From Prochlorococcus sp. AG-363-P19 (lineage in GTDB: Bacteria; Cyanobacteriota; Cyanobacteriia; PCC-6307; Cyanobiaceae), in contig QCGG01000005.1 of assembly GCA_003280055.1 (NCBI GenBank), forward strand, positions 1 through 64,000: DNA of 64,000 bases, read 5' to 3'. The notes under the pieces were generated by a model. The model ran no database searches. It was not told the origin of the DNA and was given only the letters and a program-made list of their open reading frames with translations. Positions 48,247 through 58,260 of this stretch are shown piece by piece. The translations under genes were made by a program, and so were the position numbers. How positions within the stretch are numbered: position 1 is the stretch's first letter; each line of letters starts with the position of its first letter.

Positions 48247-49515
48247 ATGAGTTCATCAGAGATTTCTTCCAAAGCGCTTTCATGGGAAGAGCTAGAAAAG
48301 CTTGCCTACAAAGAGACAAAAGAAGAGCGCACGAATGGAAATACAAATGCTCATTCTACCCTAAGACTATTTGGGAAATCTGAGAAAAACATCAGAGTTA
48401 CTCTCTACCGAGATCATCATGCATGGTGCCCATACTGCCAAAAAGTATGGCTTTGGCTGGAATGGAAACAAATTCCATATCGAATAAAAAAAGTAACTAT
48501 GAGGTGCTATGGAAAGAAAGAGGATTGGTATCTTCGCAAAGTTCCATCGGGAATGCTTCCAGCATTAGAAATTGACAAAAGGCTTTTCACAGAAAGTGAT
48601 CTTATCCTCCAAGCTCTTGAAGATTCATTTGGCCCATTAGGAAGGCAACTAAATCATCCGGCAACAACGGAGTTACGATATCTTGAAAGACAACTTTTTA
48701 GATCATGGTGTCAATGGTTGTGCACTCCTTCACTCAGCTTAAAAAAAGAACAAAAATATAGTGAGGCTTTTAGTGTTCTTGCAAACAGACTGGAGAATAA
48801 ACTTATAAATAATGGTGGCCCTTGGTTAGATAGCAAACAAAATGAACAAAATATCGATATACCCGGAACCGTAGACATTATTTTCATACCTTTCTTAGAA
48901 AGGATGAATGCTTCACTTGCTTACTACAAAGGTTTCAATCTTAGAGAACAGCACCCATTGCTCGACAACTGGTTCAGGAATCTAGAGAATCACTATACCT
49001 ATCGTGGCACACAGGGAGATATGCATACCCATGCTCATGACTTACCCCCGCAAATGGGAGGATGTTGGACGTCTTCTAATACTACTCAACAACACTTCTC
49101 AGAATCTATCGACAGTGGAATTGGGCTAGGAAAGATGGAAACTTCCTGGGAGCCAGAAACTAATGCTTTAAAGAATCAGCCAGAAAAAATCGCCTTAATG
49201 AGAGTCATCAAGCATAAAAATAAACTAATAAAATTAAGCCCTCTTGGATTACATCGCTTTGATCAACCATTAAGAGCCGCATTGACTTCAATGATCCTCG
49301 GAACCTCCATTCCCCCAAGCAAGGGAACTGCACATGCATTGCGATATCTACGCGATAGAATTTCTGTCCCAAGAGACATGTCACTTTTAGAAGCACGTAA
49401 ACTTCGCCAAGCACTAGAACGAACTGCCGCTATGGATGGGCCAGCAAAAGGTCCATCCATCCCAACTAAAAATCGCTTGGATCAAAACCCAAGTAATTTT
49501 CTCGAAAAGGATTGA
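48247..49515 (+). CDS. Glutathione S-transferase-like protein with C-terminal extension
   Basis: A 422-residue protein. Residues about 55-140 are a thioredoxin-fold GST N-domain with the CPYC motif (HAWCPYCQKVW) and the cis-Pro KVPSGMLPALEI. A helical C-domain follows. The last 120 residues add a segment (LIKLSPLGLHRFDQPLRAAL and onwards) not present in ordinary GSTs. The CPYC motif favours glutaredoxin-like or omega/lambda-type chemistry. It is divergent from gor, which supports a glutathione role by neighbourhood. Confidence 0.85.
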   Translation: MSSSEISSKALSWEELEKLAYKETKEERTNGNTNAHSTLRLFGKSEKNIRVTLYRDHHAWCPYCQKVWLWLEWKQIPYRIKKVTMRCYGKKEDWYLRKVPSGMLPALEIDKRLFTESDLILQALEDSFGPLGRQLNHPATTELRYLERQLFRSWCQWLCTPSLSLKKEQKYSEAFSVLANRLENKLINNGGPWLDSKQNEQNIDIPGTVDIIFIPFLERMNASLAYYKGFNLREQHPLLDNWFRNLENHYTYRGTQGDMHTHAHDLPPQMGGCWTSSNTTQQHFSESIDSGIGLGKMETSWEPETNALKNQPEKIALMRVIKHKNKLIKLSPLGLHRFDQPLRAALTSMILGTSIPPSKGTAHALRYLRDRISVPRDMSLLEARKLRQALERTAAMDGPAKGPSIPTKNRLDQNPSNFLEKD

Positions 49516-49606
49516 ATACTTGCAGTAGACATGCTGCAGTTTAGGGCTATTTCAACATAGGATTACTAATTTATTGGTGTCATTGAACATGGAAAAAAAT
49601 TAGCAG

Positions 49607-51031
49607 TCATGATTTACTTCTAGAATCAATCTGAAGAAGGTCCTTGATTCTCTGGACCTGACTAGCCATTTTAGGATCAGAAGATAATTTTTTTTCCACT
49701 TGTTCGATTGCATACATAACAGTAGTGTGATCCTTACCTCCAAAGGCTTCTCCTATGCGAGGCAAACTTAAATCAGTTCCCTTTCTCATCAAATACATAC
49801 CAATCTGACGAGCCTGGCTAACAGGTCTTCTTCTGCTAGTACTACGCATCTCTTCTTGCGTTACCTCAAAAACTTCTGATACTTTTTCCAGAACTTGTTG
49901 GGGCGTCACTTCAACACCCTGACCATTTGGATCAAGCATAGGAGCTACTGATTCCACCGTCATAGGCAATCCGGTTATTGACGCAAAAGCGACTGCTCTT
50001 GTAAGAGCACCTTCGAGCTCCCGAATATTTGACGTAAACCTTCCTGCTATGAAATGTATTAGGTCACGAGGGAGTCGCATCCTCTCTTGTTCAGCTTTTT
50101 TCTGCAAAATTGCCATTCGGGTCTCCAAGTCAGGAGCTTGAATATCAGCAATCAGGCCCATAGAGAATCTTGAGATCAACCTTTCCTGGAGTCGAGGAAT
50201 CTGACTTGGGGGTCGATCACTAGCAATAACAATTTGTTTTCCCGCCTCATGCAAAGCGTTAAAAGTATGGAAAAACTCTTCCTGGGTATATTCCTTGCCT
50301 TCAATAAACTGAATATCGTCTACCATTACCAAATCAGCCTCTCTATATCTATTCCTAAATGCCTGCATCCCATCCTTCCGAATAGCAACTATCAAATCAT
50401 TTGTGAACGTCTCGGTTGAGACATAAGAAACTTTTGCTTCTGGATCAATCTCAAGTCGATAATGCCCTATGGCCTGCATTAAGTGAGTTTTACCAAGCCC
50501 AACGCCCCCGCAAATAAATAATGGATTAAATTCTCTACCAGGAGACTCCGCAACTGCCAAGGCAGCCGCATGAGCCATTCGACTGTTTGGTCCAACAACG
50601 AAACGATTAAAAACATATCGCAAGTTCAACGCAGGAATGACCCTTTTAGGACCCTTAATAATTGACTGCGTAGAACTAAGCCGTTCTTCAGTTAAGACTT
50701 GTCTGGCCTGGGATGAATTAACGCCCATTCCTGACAAAGAGTTAGTTGATGCGTTATGAGATTGTCCATCTTGACTTGCCAAGACAGTAACTCTGATGTC
50801 CCTGCCGCAAATACCCCGAGCAACCTCTTCAATAGTCTGAACATAATTCTTTCTAAGCCAATCACTCGAAAAATTATTTGGAGCGAGTAATTTCAACTCG
50901 CCGTTTTCAAATCCACTACAGCGAGCAGGCCTAATCCACGTCTCAAAGGTGGGCTTACTGAGATTACTTTGTAGGGCCTTCTGAACCTTGCCCCATATCT
51001 CATCACCCTTTGCCACCAGATGTCTTGCCAA
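49607..51031 (-). CDS. dnaA: Chromosomal replication initiator DnaA
   Basis: AAA+ protein that opens the replication origin. The 474-residue protein has domain I (about 10-85), a Ser-rich linker, the ATPase with Walker [14 protein letters not shown] and Walker B VDDIQF, and the C-terminal DNA-binding domain ending with [20 protein letters not shown]. The start is uncertain: TTG at 51031 or GTG at 51016; no ATG. I saw no cluster of DnaA boxes around it, so the origin is probably elsewhere, as in other Prochlorococcus. Confidence 0.96.
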   Translation of the reverse strand: MARHLVAKGDEIWGKVQKALQSNLSKPTFETWIRPARCSGFENGELKLLAPNNFSSDWLRKNYVQTIEEVARGICGRDIRVTVLASQDGQSHNASTNSLSGMGVNSSQARQVLTEERLSSTQSIIKGPKRVIPALNLRYVFNRFVVGPNSRMAHAAALAVAESPGREFNPLFICGGVGLGKTHLMQAIGHYRLEIDPEAKVSYVSTETFTNDLIVAIRKDGMQAFRNRYREADLVMVDDIQFIEGKEYTQEEFFHTFNALHEAGKQIVIASDRPPSQIPRLQERLISRFSMGLIADIQAPDLETRMAILQKKAEQERMRLPRDLIHFIAGRFTSNIRELEGALTRAVAFASITGLPMTVESVAPMLDPNGQGVEVTPQQVLEKVSEVFEVTQEEMRSTSRRRPVSQARQIGMYLMRKGTDLSLPRIGEAFGGKDHTTVMYAIEQVEKKLSSDPKMASQVQRIKDLLQIDSRSKS

Positions 51032-51238
51032 GAGTCTAGGAATCTAGGCAATTCCTGGCGATAGTCCATCACTTAATTTGAGTTCACAATCACTTTCGAA
51101 ACACTTCTAAGGTTCACATCATGCCAATAGGGCCTCTCTCCCACTGCCTTTTTTCAAAAAAGCAAGGTTCAGGATGCCAAAACTTTTCCTCCTCAGCTGC
51201 AACGAAGAGTTACCTAATAAGGTCTTTGGGAGGAGTCC

Positions 51239-51886
51239 ATGACAAATAAACCTGTATTGATAGTGATGACTAAATGGCCTGCTCCCGGCCGATGTAAAAG
51301 CCGACTTTCAAAAGATATTGGCACAAGGTGTGCTGCCAGAATTCAAAAGAAACTAATCAATCACACGCTGACCATCGCCAAAGACCTTGCCGAAGAAGGC
51401 CTAGTAGAGCTGCAACTATCCATATCGGGCTTAGGTCCAAGATGTGCAAAACGTTGGGGACAGAGTCAAGGACTCAGTGAAATAACTCTCCAGGGGAAAG
51501 GCTCCCTAGGAGTTCGAATGAGAAAGCAAGTAATACTTGCACAAAAAAATCATTCGGGCGATAAAACAAAAGGAAGACCCACTATCCTTATAGGTACGGA
51601 CCTACCAAGCCTCTGTCCCTCTGACTTATTAAAGGCTATAGAAACTTTACAAAGCTCTGATTTAGTAATTGGTCCTGCAATTGACGGTGGTTATTGGCTT
51701 TTAGGACTTTCTGAAAACCTTGCTAAAACAATTCCGCCATGGCCATTTTCTGGAATATCTTGGGGCACTAATCAAGTATTAGAACAAACACTCTCTAAAG
51801 CCCGAGACAAAAGAAAGCTAACATTTTTACTTGAACACCAGAACGATTTGGACTCTTTACAGGATCTTCTGCCATGGAGAGCATGA
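51239..51886 (+). CDS. TIGR04282-type glycosyltransferase-like protein (DUF2064)
   Basis: A 215-residue nucleotidyl/glycosyltransferase A-fold protein. The start VMTKWPAPGRCKSRLSKDIG and LIGTDLPSLCPSDLL (with Asp residues that would hold a metal) are typical of the TIGR04282 family. It is divergent from dnaA and overlaps the next glycosyltransferase gene. The family often pairs with TIGR04283 genes, in some species in arsenosugar clusters. Confidence 0.88.
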   Translation: MTNKPVLIVMTKWPAPGRCKSRLSKDIGTRCAARIQKKLINHTLTIAKDLAEEGLVELQLSISGLGPRCAKRWGQSQGLSEITLQGKGSLGVRMRKQVILAQKNHSGDKTKGRPTILIGTDLPSLCPSDLLKAIETLQSSDLVIGPAIDGGYWLLGLSENLAKTIPPWPFSGISWGTNQVLEQTLSKARDKRKLTFLLEHQNDLDSLQDLLPWRA

Positions 51887-52584
51887 AACCCCTCCCACAC
51901 TTGAGCGTCATCATCCCAACAATGAATGAAGCCCAAACTCTCCCGTTACTTCTTGCTGATCTAAAAAAATGGCCTATCCCTCTTGAAATATTAGTAATCG
52001 ATAGTATGAGTTCTGATGCAACCTGCCTAATAGCAAAGATTGGAGGTGCAAAGACCCTGCAAGTGGAACAAGCAAATAGAGGGCTTCAACTGCATCTTGG
52101 CGCCTCAATCTCTTCAGGGGAATGGCTTCTTTTCCTTCATGCTGACAGCCGGCTTCCTTCAGGGTGGCCCAAGATTCTTGAAGAAGCTATTAACAGTGAC
52201 ACGAAAGATCCTGAGGTGAGATTCTTCGAATTCCGAGTCAACAAAAAAGGGCTAAACATAAAATTATTGGAGCTTCTAGTTTTCATCCGAAGCAATTGGC
52301 TAAAACGACCTTATGGAGATCAAGGGCTGTTAATTAGAAAATCACTTTACAACTCAATTGGTGGATTTAAGCCACTAGAGTTATTAGAGGACCTGGAATT
52401 AATAGAGCGCATCTCTAACAAGATAAAAATCAAAAGTCTTCACTTCCCTTTATATACAAATAGTCGGCGCTGGGAGAAAAAAAGTGTAATTATTAATGCA
52501 TACAAGAACTTTATGATTAGAAAAAATTGGAGGCAAGGAGAATCTATATCTAACTTATATAAAAAGTATTATGGAAAATCTTGA
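51874..52584 (+). CDS. TIGR04283-type family 2 glycosyltransferase
   Basis: A 236-residue GT2 enzyme: LSVIIPTMNEAQTLPLLLADL (residues 9-29), LVIDSMSSDAT, LFLHADSRLP (the DXD-like metal site) and a later RRWEKKS segment. I keep the ATG at 51874, which has AGGA about 10 bases upstream. An inner ATG at 51883 would give an ATGA overlap with the upstream stop. The substrate is unknown; it works with, or next to, the TIGR04282 partner. Confidence 0.88.
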   Translation: MESMKPLPHLSVIIPTMNEAQTLPLLLADLKKWPIPLEILVIDSMSSDATCLIAKIGGAKTLQVEQANRGLQLHLGASISSGEWLLFLHADSRLPSGWPKILEEAINSDTKDPEVRFFEFRVNKKGLNIKLLELLVFIRSNWLKRPYGDQGLLIRKSLYNSIGGFKPLELLEDLELIERISNKIKIKSLHFPLYTNSRRWEKKSVIINAYKNFMIRKNWRQGESISNLYKKYYGKS

Positions 52585-52633
52585 GAGAAGAAACTTAAAA
52601 ACATCAAGGCATGTAACTCTTTGATTAAATCTT

Positions 52634-53137
52634 TCAATTTGCATACCAAAATGCACATCTGCATCCCTTAGGTTCCAAAACCCAACCCTGACGCAAATAG
52701 AAATCAACAACGCCTGGATCTGCAAACAAGGTCACTCTTTTAGTACGCATTTTACGAAGAATTTCTAGAACATATTTCATAAGTTCCTTACCTAATCCAG
52801 ACCCCTGATAAATAGGGTGGATAGCTACATCCCAAACCGTCGCTTCAAGAACACCATCACCTGTACAGCGAGCAAATCCTACTAGGCGAGGAATTCTCGT
52901 GTTGTGGTTCCACAAGCCAATAGTTAAAAGACTATTCTCCAATGCTCTTTTCACCCGGCGTTGAGGGCGTCTACTCCAACCCACTGAAGCCAATAACTGT
53001 TCAAGCTCAATCAAATCAAAAGGACGCGATTGACTAAAAACCAAAGTAAGCCCGTCATCACAGGAAGGACAAAGTCGAGCTCCTCGTCCGTATAGCTCCT
53101 CAATCAGTACAGAATTTAATGATCGAGAGCTAGTCAC
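52634..53137 (-). CDS. GNAT family N-acetyltransferase
   Basis: A 167-residue acetyltransferase. The acetyl-CoA signature lies in YQGSGLGKELMKYVLEIL (about residues 111-128), preceded by VWDVAIHPI and followed by RVTLFADPGVVDFYLRQGW. Cyanobacteria have a homologous conserved GNAT (Ycf52/NSI-like), and this could be one. The acceptor is unknown. It converges on the glycosyltransferase pair. Confidence 0.85.
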   Translation of the reverse strand: MTSSRSLNSVLIEELYGRGARLCPSCDDGLTLVFSQSRPFDLIELEQLLASVGWSRRPQRRVKRALENSLLTIGLWNHNTRIPRLVGFARCTGDGVLEATVWDVAIHPIYQGSGLGKELMKYVLEILRKMRTKRVTLFADPGVVDFYLRQGWVLEPKGCRCAFWYAN

Positions 53138-53199
53138 GTTTTAATTTTTCAATTACTTACCTCTTCTGACCTTAAGAGGAAAGGGAACCAATTCAAAAT

Positions 53200-54999
53200 C
53201 TAAAGTTTTGCGAGTCCCTTCTCTTGAAGCTCTGCCAATTGAGCATAAAGACCACCTTGTAAAAGAAGTTCTTGATGACTTCCCTGTTCAACCAGTTCCC
53301 CTCTCCTTAAGACAAAAATTCTATCGGCAGCTTCAACAGTTGCTAGCCGATGAGCAATGACAAGCGCAGTTCTTCTTTCAAGTAGACGATCTAAATCCTT
53401 CTGAAGGGTCGCTTCAGTAGAAGGATCCATAAAAGCCGTGGCTTCATCCATTATTAATACTTTTGGATTGCGGATAGCAACTCTTGCAACCGAAAACAAT
53501 TGCCTCTCCCCAGAAGAAAGGTTTCCACCTCTCTCTCTTAATTGAGTGTCTAATCCATTGGGTAATTTATTTAAAAGAGGATTCAATCCAAGCTCCATAC
53601 ATATTCTCATTAATTCCTTATTTTCTAAATTAGAATCAAGCTTTAGGTTGTCTGCAACGTTCCCACTGAATAAGAAAGTATCTTGAAGAACAACACCTAG
53701 TTTTGCACGGAGTTCTTTTAAAGGAATAGACCTAATATCTTTTCCATCTAAAAATATCCTCCCAGTCTGTGGCTCATATAGCCTACAAAGTAATCTTATT
53801 ATGGTTGTTTTCCCGGAACCAGTAGGCCCAACAAGCGCTACATGTTCTCCTGGTGAAACTTTAAAGTTTAAATTTTTGATAATTATCTCATCTGGTCTAT
53901 AGAAAAAACTAACGTTTTCGAAAATGATCTCTCCCTGTCTTTCTGGTTCCTCAATCAAAAGATTGCAATCTCTATTCAAGTCCTCAGAAGTAGCATCTTC
54001 TATTTCTAATGGCTGCTCCAAAAGTTCCCCTATTCTTTCAACAGCGGTTAAACCACCTTGTATTTGTGTAAATCTCTCCGCAAGTTGGCGTAAGGGTTCA
54101 AATAGTCGTTGTGCATACAGTATGAAAGTCGCAAGAGTTCCTAGTCCTATGGCATCTGCTGAAACAAGTAATCCTCCAATTGACAAGACCATTGCAACCG
54201 CAGCTAAAGCAACCCATTCAATAAATGCTGAGATACTACTGTCATAAAAAATTGTTCCATTTACAGCATTTCGATATGAAGATCCCGTGCGAAAGAAATG
54301 CTTACCATTTACAACTTCCCTTCGAAACATTTGTACGACCTCTAAGCCCTGAAGATTTTCTTGAAAATCAGCATTAAGCTGAGAAAGCTCTTCTCTTACT
54401 CGATAATTAGCCTTCCTATAACGTCTCTGTAACCAAAGGATCATCCAAACAACAGGCACTTGAGCGAAAAGCAACAAACAACCAAGTCGCCAATCAATTA
54501 GCACCATAGTTATTGCTATAACCAAAAGACTTACCAAGTCAGCGAGAACGCCAACTGCTCCGCTTCCAAAAACTTCTGCCAATGCATCTACATCACTTGT
54601 AAGCCTTGTCAATAACTTGCCCACAGGCATTCGCTCATGAAAACGTAGAGATAAAGCCATCGAATGGGAAAACAAATCATCACGAATACGCGCAGTAAGT
54701 CTTTGCCCAACCGACTGAATATGAAATGTTTGATAACCCTGTAAAAGGAGTCTTAAAACTACAGAGATAAATAAAACAGATATCAAAAGCCTTATTGCTT
54801 CTGAAGTTGGAAGATCCCGAATCCATGGTGCAGCTTGCTCACCACGCAAAGTACTTATCGCCTGTCCAACCAACAAAGGCTGTATTGCACCAGCAATTGC
54901 TACAGGAAGCAAAATCGCCAAAATAATCAAAATTCTTTTTCGATCTCGTTGAAGGTATCGGCCTAAGCGTTTTATTCGCTGAATATCAGAAAGTGCCAT
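53200..54999 (-). CDS. ABC transporter, exporter type (permease-ATPase fusion)
   Basis: A 599-residue half-transporter. The membrane domain has about six hydrophobic segments (first at residues 22-42), and the C-terminal ATPase has Walker A GPTGSGKTTIIRLL, Q-loop VVLQDTFLF, signature LSSGERQLFS and Walker B VLIMDEATAFMDP. MsbA/MdlB-like exporters move lipids or drugs out of the cytoplasm; the substrate cannot be named. No partner subunit is adjacent, so it is probably a homodimer. Confidence 0.93.
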   Translation of the reverse strand: MALSDIQRIKRLGRYLQRDRKRILIILAILLPVAIAGAIQPLLVGQAISTLRGEQAAPWIRDLPTSEAIRLLISVLFISVVLRLLLQGYQTFHIQSVGQRLTARIRDDLFSHSMALSLRFHERMPVGKLLTRLTSDVDALAEVFGSGAVGVLADLVSLLVIAITMVLIDWRLGCLLLFAQVPVVWMILWLQRRYRKANYRVREELSQLNADFQENLQGLEVVQMFRREVVNGKHFFRTGSSYRNAVNGTIFYDSSISAFIEWVALAAVAMVLSIGGLLVSADAIGLGTLATFILYAQRLFEPLRQLAERFTQIQGGLTAVERIGELLEQPLEIEDATSEDLNRDCNLLIEEPERQGEIIFENVSFFYRPDEIIIKNLNFKVSPGEHVALVGPTGSGKTTIIRLLCRLYEPQTGRIFLDGKDIRSIPLKELRAKLGVVLQDTFLFSGNVADNLKLDSNLENKELMRICMELGLNPLLNKLPNGLDTQLRERGGNLSSGERQLFSVARVAIRNPKVLIMDEATAFMDPSTEATLQKDLDRLLERRTALVIAHRLATVEAADRIFVLRRGELVEQGSHQELLLQGGLYAQLAELQEKGLAKL

Positions 55000-55025
55000 C
55001 TCTCTATGTTAAGAAGCTCCGAGAA

Positions 55026-55652
55026 CTAGGTTCGCATTGAATCCACAACTTCTTGAAGCAAGCCTCTATCCAAGCGCAGAGAAAGAGGGTGACCAACTAG
55101 CCGGGCTGTGGAATGGAACAAATCCTCAATAGAAACCAGTCCATTATCACGGAGAGTCCTCCCAGTCGCGACAAGATCAACTATTGCCTCAGCAATTCCA
55201 GTGATAGGTCCTAGCTCTACAGACCCAGTCAAATGAACCAACTCAACGGGCAAATCTAGTGAATCAAAGAAATCTCGAGCACAATTCGTGAATTTACTTG
55301 CAATCCTGCAATGCGGGGGCAAATCAGCAGCGCACTTATAGATACTCTCTTCTTTTACAGCCACAGACATTCGGCACCCACCAAAACCTAGATCAACTAA
55401 ATGTGCCACGGGCATTTGATGTTCCTTAAGGACGTCGTAACCGACCACTCCAAGCTGAGCCTGGCCATAAGCAACGTAAACAGGTACATCGCCATTACGG
55501 ACTAAAAGCGCCCTTGCACTGCCACATTTTGATGGCACCATCAATTGTCGATTGTCAGGATCAAGAACATCTGAAAAATCGAGCCCAGCAGTTGCAAATC
55601 TCGCTACCGAGTCCTTAAGCAATGCACCTTTAGCCAATGCGACCGTAATCAT
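55026..55652 (-). CDS. hisG: ATP phosphoribosyltransferase, short form
   Basis: First step of histidine synthesis. The 208-residue protein is the short form (HisG_S), without the C-terminal regulatory domain, and needs HisZ, which is not in this window. Motifs: [16 protein letters not shown] at the start, LGVVGYDVL, the PRPP loop region [21 protein letters not shown], ending [13 protein letters not shown]. 26 bases downstream of the ABC exporter gene on the same strand. Confidence 0.96.
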   Translation of the reverse strand: MITVALAKGALLKDSVARFATAGLDFSDVLDPDNRQLMVPSKCGSARALLVRNGDVPVYVAYGQAQLGVVGYDVLKEHQMPVAHLVDLGFGGCRMSVAVKEESIYKCAADLPPHCRIASKFTNCARDFFDSLDLPVELVHLTGSVELGPITGIAEAIVDLVATGRTLRDNGLVSIEDLFHSTARLVGHPLSLRLDRGLLQEVVDSMRT

Positions 55653-55682
55653 GTACTAATTAGGAAAACGTTTGGATGAAAA

Positions 55683-56465
55683 ATGTCAGACCATACTTTG
55701 GAGATTCTCGCCGAAGAAGGTCCTGCCTCAATCAATGCCTTACCCGTTCTGACAGACAACATCATTTGGGTCTGGACAATTGGTGATAAAGCTGTGGTTA
55801 TTGATCCTGCAGTGGCAAGTCCTGTAAGGAAATGGCTGAAAGAACGTAACTACGTTCTCATGGCAGTTCTGCAAACCCATCACCATTCAGATCATATAGG
55901 TGGAACCAAGGAGCTAATAAAACAATGGCCAGAGGCAGAAGTAATTGCATCGGCTGATGATTATGATCGAATCCCATTCCAAACCATTTCTGTAAATGAT
56001 GGAGATCAAATCTCTATTCTTGATTGCAAAGTAAACGTAATAGAGGTTCCGGGACACACAAGAGAACATTTAGCTTATTTTCTTCCAGAAAACAGCAACT
56101 TAAATATGCCTCCTGTGCTTTTCTGCGGAGACACGCTCTTTGGCGGTGGTTGCGGGCGAATTTTTGAGGGGTCCCCTGAAGAAATGTTTTTAGCTTTACA
56201 GCGTTTAAGTAATCTCCCTGAAACCACTCAAATCTATTGTGCACATGAATACACGGAAGAGAATCTCCTATGGGCTTCATCTCTTTACCCAGAAGACATC
56301 AAGATCAAAGAAAGACTTCAAGAAGTAAAATTAATTCGTAAAAGCGGAAATTTAACTTTACCTAGCAATGTCAAACTAGAAAAGGCTACAAACCTATTTT
56401 TGCGTGCCCAAAATATTGAAGACTTTACGCGGCTAAGAGCTCATAAAGACATTTGGAAAAGTTAA
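55683..56465 (+). CDS. gloB: Hydroxyacylglutathione hydrolase (glyoxalase II)
   Basis: Metallo-beta-lactamase-fold hydrolase that releases D-lactate from lactoylglutathione. The 260-residue protein has the binuclear metal motif THHHSDHIGG (residues 62-71), the later His in VPGHTREHLAYF, Asp in FCGDTLFGGGCGR and His in YCAHEYTEENLLWA. The C-terminal glutathione-binding helices follow. Divergent from hisG with a 30-base gap. It joins gor and the GST gene as a glutathione theme in the window. Confidence 0.92.
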   Translation: MSDHTLEILAEEGPASINALPVLTDNIIWVWTIGDKAVVIDPAVASPVRKWLKERNYVLMAVLQTHHHSDHIGGTKELIKQWPEAEVIASADDYDRIPFQTISVNDGDQISILDCKVNVIEVPGHTREHLAYFLPENSNLNMPPVLFCGDTLFGGGCGRIFEGSPEEMFLALQRLSNLPETTQIYCAHEYTEENLLWASSLYPEDIKIKERLQEVKLIRKSGNLTLPSNVKLEKATNLFLRAQNIEDFTRLRAHKDIWKS

Positions 56466-56539
56466 AGTAATTAAGAGTAAAAGCATTTAGGGAAATCAGT
56501 CCTTTACTTGCCATTATAAAATCGATAACAAACCAACAA

Positions 56540-56938
56540 ATGACAAATAAATTTGCAAAACCAGTTTCAACTGATCTAGCACCCGCCCCAGTGGGCCCAT
56601 ACAACCAGGCGGTGATAGCAGGAGAATGGTTATTTTGTTCTGGACAAATTGCCCTTAATCCCACCACAGGGGAAATGATCGCCGAAAGTGATATTGAAAC
56701 TGAAACACGTCAGGTCATAAAGAATTTGTTGGGGGTCCTAAAGGCAGCAGGAGCTCAAACAACACAGGTCGTTAAAACAACCATATACCTAACGAATCTG
56801 AATGATTTCAGCAAAGTCAACTCCATTTATGCAGAAGCTTTTGGTAATGGAATAAGTCCAGCAAGGGCATGCGTGGAAGTCTCTGCCTTGCCAAAAGACG
56901 CTCATATTGAAATCGAATGCATAGCCTTTTTGGGCTAA
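56540..56938 (+). CDS. ridA: RidA family enamine/imine deaminase
   Basis: Hydrolyses reactive 2-aminoacrylate made by PLP enzymes. The 132-residue protein has the family features APAPVGPYNQAVIAGEWLFCSGQ (residues 13-35) and SPARACVEVSALPKDAHIEIECIA, including the catalytic Arg. 74 bases after gloB. The stop is followed by a duplicated dyad element. Confidence 0.95.
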   Translation: MTNKFAKPVSTDLAPAPVGPYNQAVIAGEWLFCSGQIALNPTTGEMIAESDIETETRQVIKNLLGVLKAAGAQTTQVVKTTIYLTNLNDFSKVNSIYAEAFGNGISPARACVEVSALPKDAHIEIECIAFLG

Positions 56939-56960
56939 GGGCACCCTAAAAGAAGCCATT

Positions 56961-57025
56961 CAGAACCTTTCTGATAAGCAAATATCACCTCGCAGGGCTC
57001 CCAAAAGAAACGTTCTGATAAGCAA
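56961..57025 (+). promoter_or_regulatory. Duplicated dyad element upstream of small gene
   Basis: Two copies, 44 bases apart, of AGAA-N3-TTCTGATAAGCAA: AGAACCTTTCTGATAAGCAA at 56962-56981 and AGAAACGTTCTGATAAGCAA at 57006-57025. Each holds an AGAA-N3-TTCT dyad. Spacing is close to four helical turns, as for paired protein-binding sites. The next gene starts 22 bases later. No regulator can be named. Confidence 0.55.
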
Positions 57026-57047
57026 GACCCATCTAAAGGGCACACGA

Positions 57048-57326
57048 TTGTCTAAATTAAGTCTTGAACTGCGACGGAACATGGGTGCAGCCAAGTTAAC
57101 CATTGGAGAACTCGAGGCTGGCTATCCCCTCTACTGCAAGGCCCTGAGGAGGCTTCTGCAAGAAGGCAGGACCAGTAAGGATATTCAACGAACAGTCTGC
57201 TGGGGACATTTAGAAACCCTTAACAGATGTCTTCCTGGAAGATACAAGGCCCCTTCTTACCTAATGGTTCTCATCAAAAGAGACCTAGAGGAAGAGGAAG
57301 CTAAAAAGAACAACTCAAACCCATAA
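57048..57326 (+). CDS. DUF3136-like small protein of marine cyanobacteria
   Basis: A 92-residue basic protein: LTIGELEAGYPLYCKALRRLL, then VCWGHLETLNRCLPGRYKAPSYLMVLIKRDLEEEEA. I associate this with DUF3136 (small proteins of Synechococcus and Prochlorococcus), from memory. The frame starts at TTG (57048); an ATG at 57081 (MGAAKLTIGELE) would keep the whole conserved part and is equally likely. Convergent with cbbX. The dyad element lies just upstream. Function unknown. Confidence 0.7.
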   Translation: MSKLSLELRRNMGAAKLTIGELEAGYPLYCKALRRLLQEGRTSKDIQRTVCWGHLETLNRCLPGRYKAPSYLMVLIKRDLEEEEAKKNNSNP

Positions 57327-57348
57327 AGCAAAGGTCATTATTGAACTC

Positions 57349-58260
57349 TCAAGGCTCCGTTAAAGGTGAACCAGGAGAATCCCTTTCAATCTCTCCCTTA
57401 AACACCCTGCTCGCCAACACATCCACGGATTCAATAGTCATAAGTTCTTCTCTAGAAAGCAATTCCCCTTTTCGAGAAAAAAGTCGGTTGGCCTGCCTTA
57501 ACCGGGCCCTGTCGAGCGCATTTCTAATCGAGCGTGCATTCGCAAAAAAAGGTAATTCTCTACGCCTATCTATATATTCCTGAAAAGAGGAATAGGCACC
57601 TTTACTGAAGCAATAGTTTTGTTTCTGTAAGAACAAGAGTGCTATTTTCATTAACTCATCGTTGCTGTAATCAGGGAAATCAATATGATGTGAAACCCTA
57701 GAAGAGAGACCTGGGTTGCATTTATAAAAATTATTCATTTGATCACCGTAGCCAGCAAAAATCACTACGAAACCACTATCTTTTTCCTCCATACATTGCA
57801 GCAAAATCTCAATTGATTCGGCTCCAAAATCTCTTTCATTACCTGGTTTGTATAAGTAATAGGCCTCATCTATAAACAGAACTCCTCCTTTAGACCTCTT
57901 AATCATTTCTCTTGTCTTTGGTGCTGTATGACCTACATATTGTCCAACCAAATCATCCCTAGTTACGGTGACTATATGCCCCTTACTTAAATACCCTAAT
58001 CTATGAAGTATCTGCGAAATTCTTCCAGCTACAGTAGTTTTTCCTGTCCCAGGTCCTCCTGTGAAAGACATATGTAGACCAGGCGCTGTACTCGGAAGAT
58101 TTAGCTGATGCCTCGCCTTATCAACCAACAATAAAGCCGCAATCTCCTGAATTCTAGTTTTAACTGGATTAAGACCAACCAGATCTAAATCCAAGCCAGA
58201 AAGAACCTGCTCAATCCCTGAATCAGCAAAAGATTCAGAAAGATCAATCGAGGAGTCCAT
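57349..58260 (-). CDS. cbbX: CbbX-type AAA+ ATPase (Rubisco activase)
   Basis: A 303-residue AAA+ protein of the CbbX family, which remodels inhibited Rubisco using ATP. Walker A is GGPGTGKTT (residues 68-76), Walker [12 protein letters not shown] (127-137), with the sensor region [10 protein letters not shown]. It lies at the end of the carboxysome operon and overlaps the acRAF-like gene by 17 bases, so it is very likely co-translated. CbbX is best known from red-type (form IC/ID) Rubisco, while alpha-cyanobacteria have form IA, so its target here needs testing. Confidence 0.93.
   Translation of the reverse strand: MDSSIDLSESFADSGIEQVLSGLDLDLVGLNPVKTRIQEIAALLLVDKARHQLNLPSTAPGLHMSFTGGPGTGKTTVAGRISQILHRLGYLSKGHIVTVTRDDLVGQYVGHTAPKTREMIKRSKGGVLFIDEAYYLYKPGNERDFGAESIEILLQCMEEKDSGFVVIFAGYGDQMNNFYKCNPGLSSRVSHHIDFPDYSNDELMKIALLFLQKQNYCFSKGAYSSFQEYIDRRRELPFFANARSIRNALDRARLRQANRLFSRKGELLSREELMTIESVDVLASRVFKGEIERDSPGSPLTEP

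Noticed and set aside
51032-51238. Possible replication origin beside dnaA
   Set aside because: No DnaA boxes (TTATCCACA) or AT-rich unwinding repeat seen between dnaA and the next gene.
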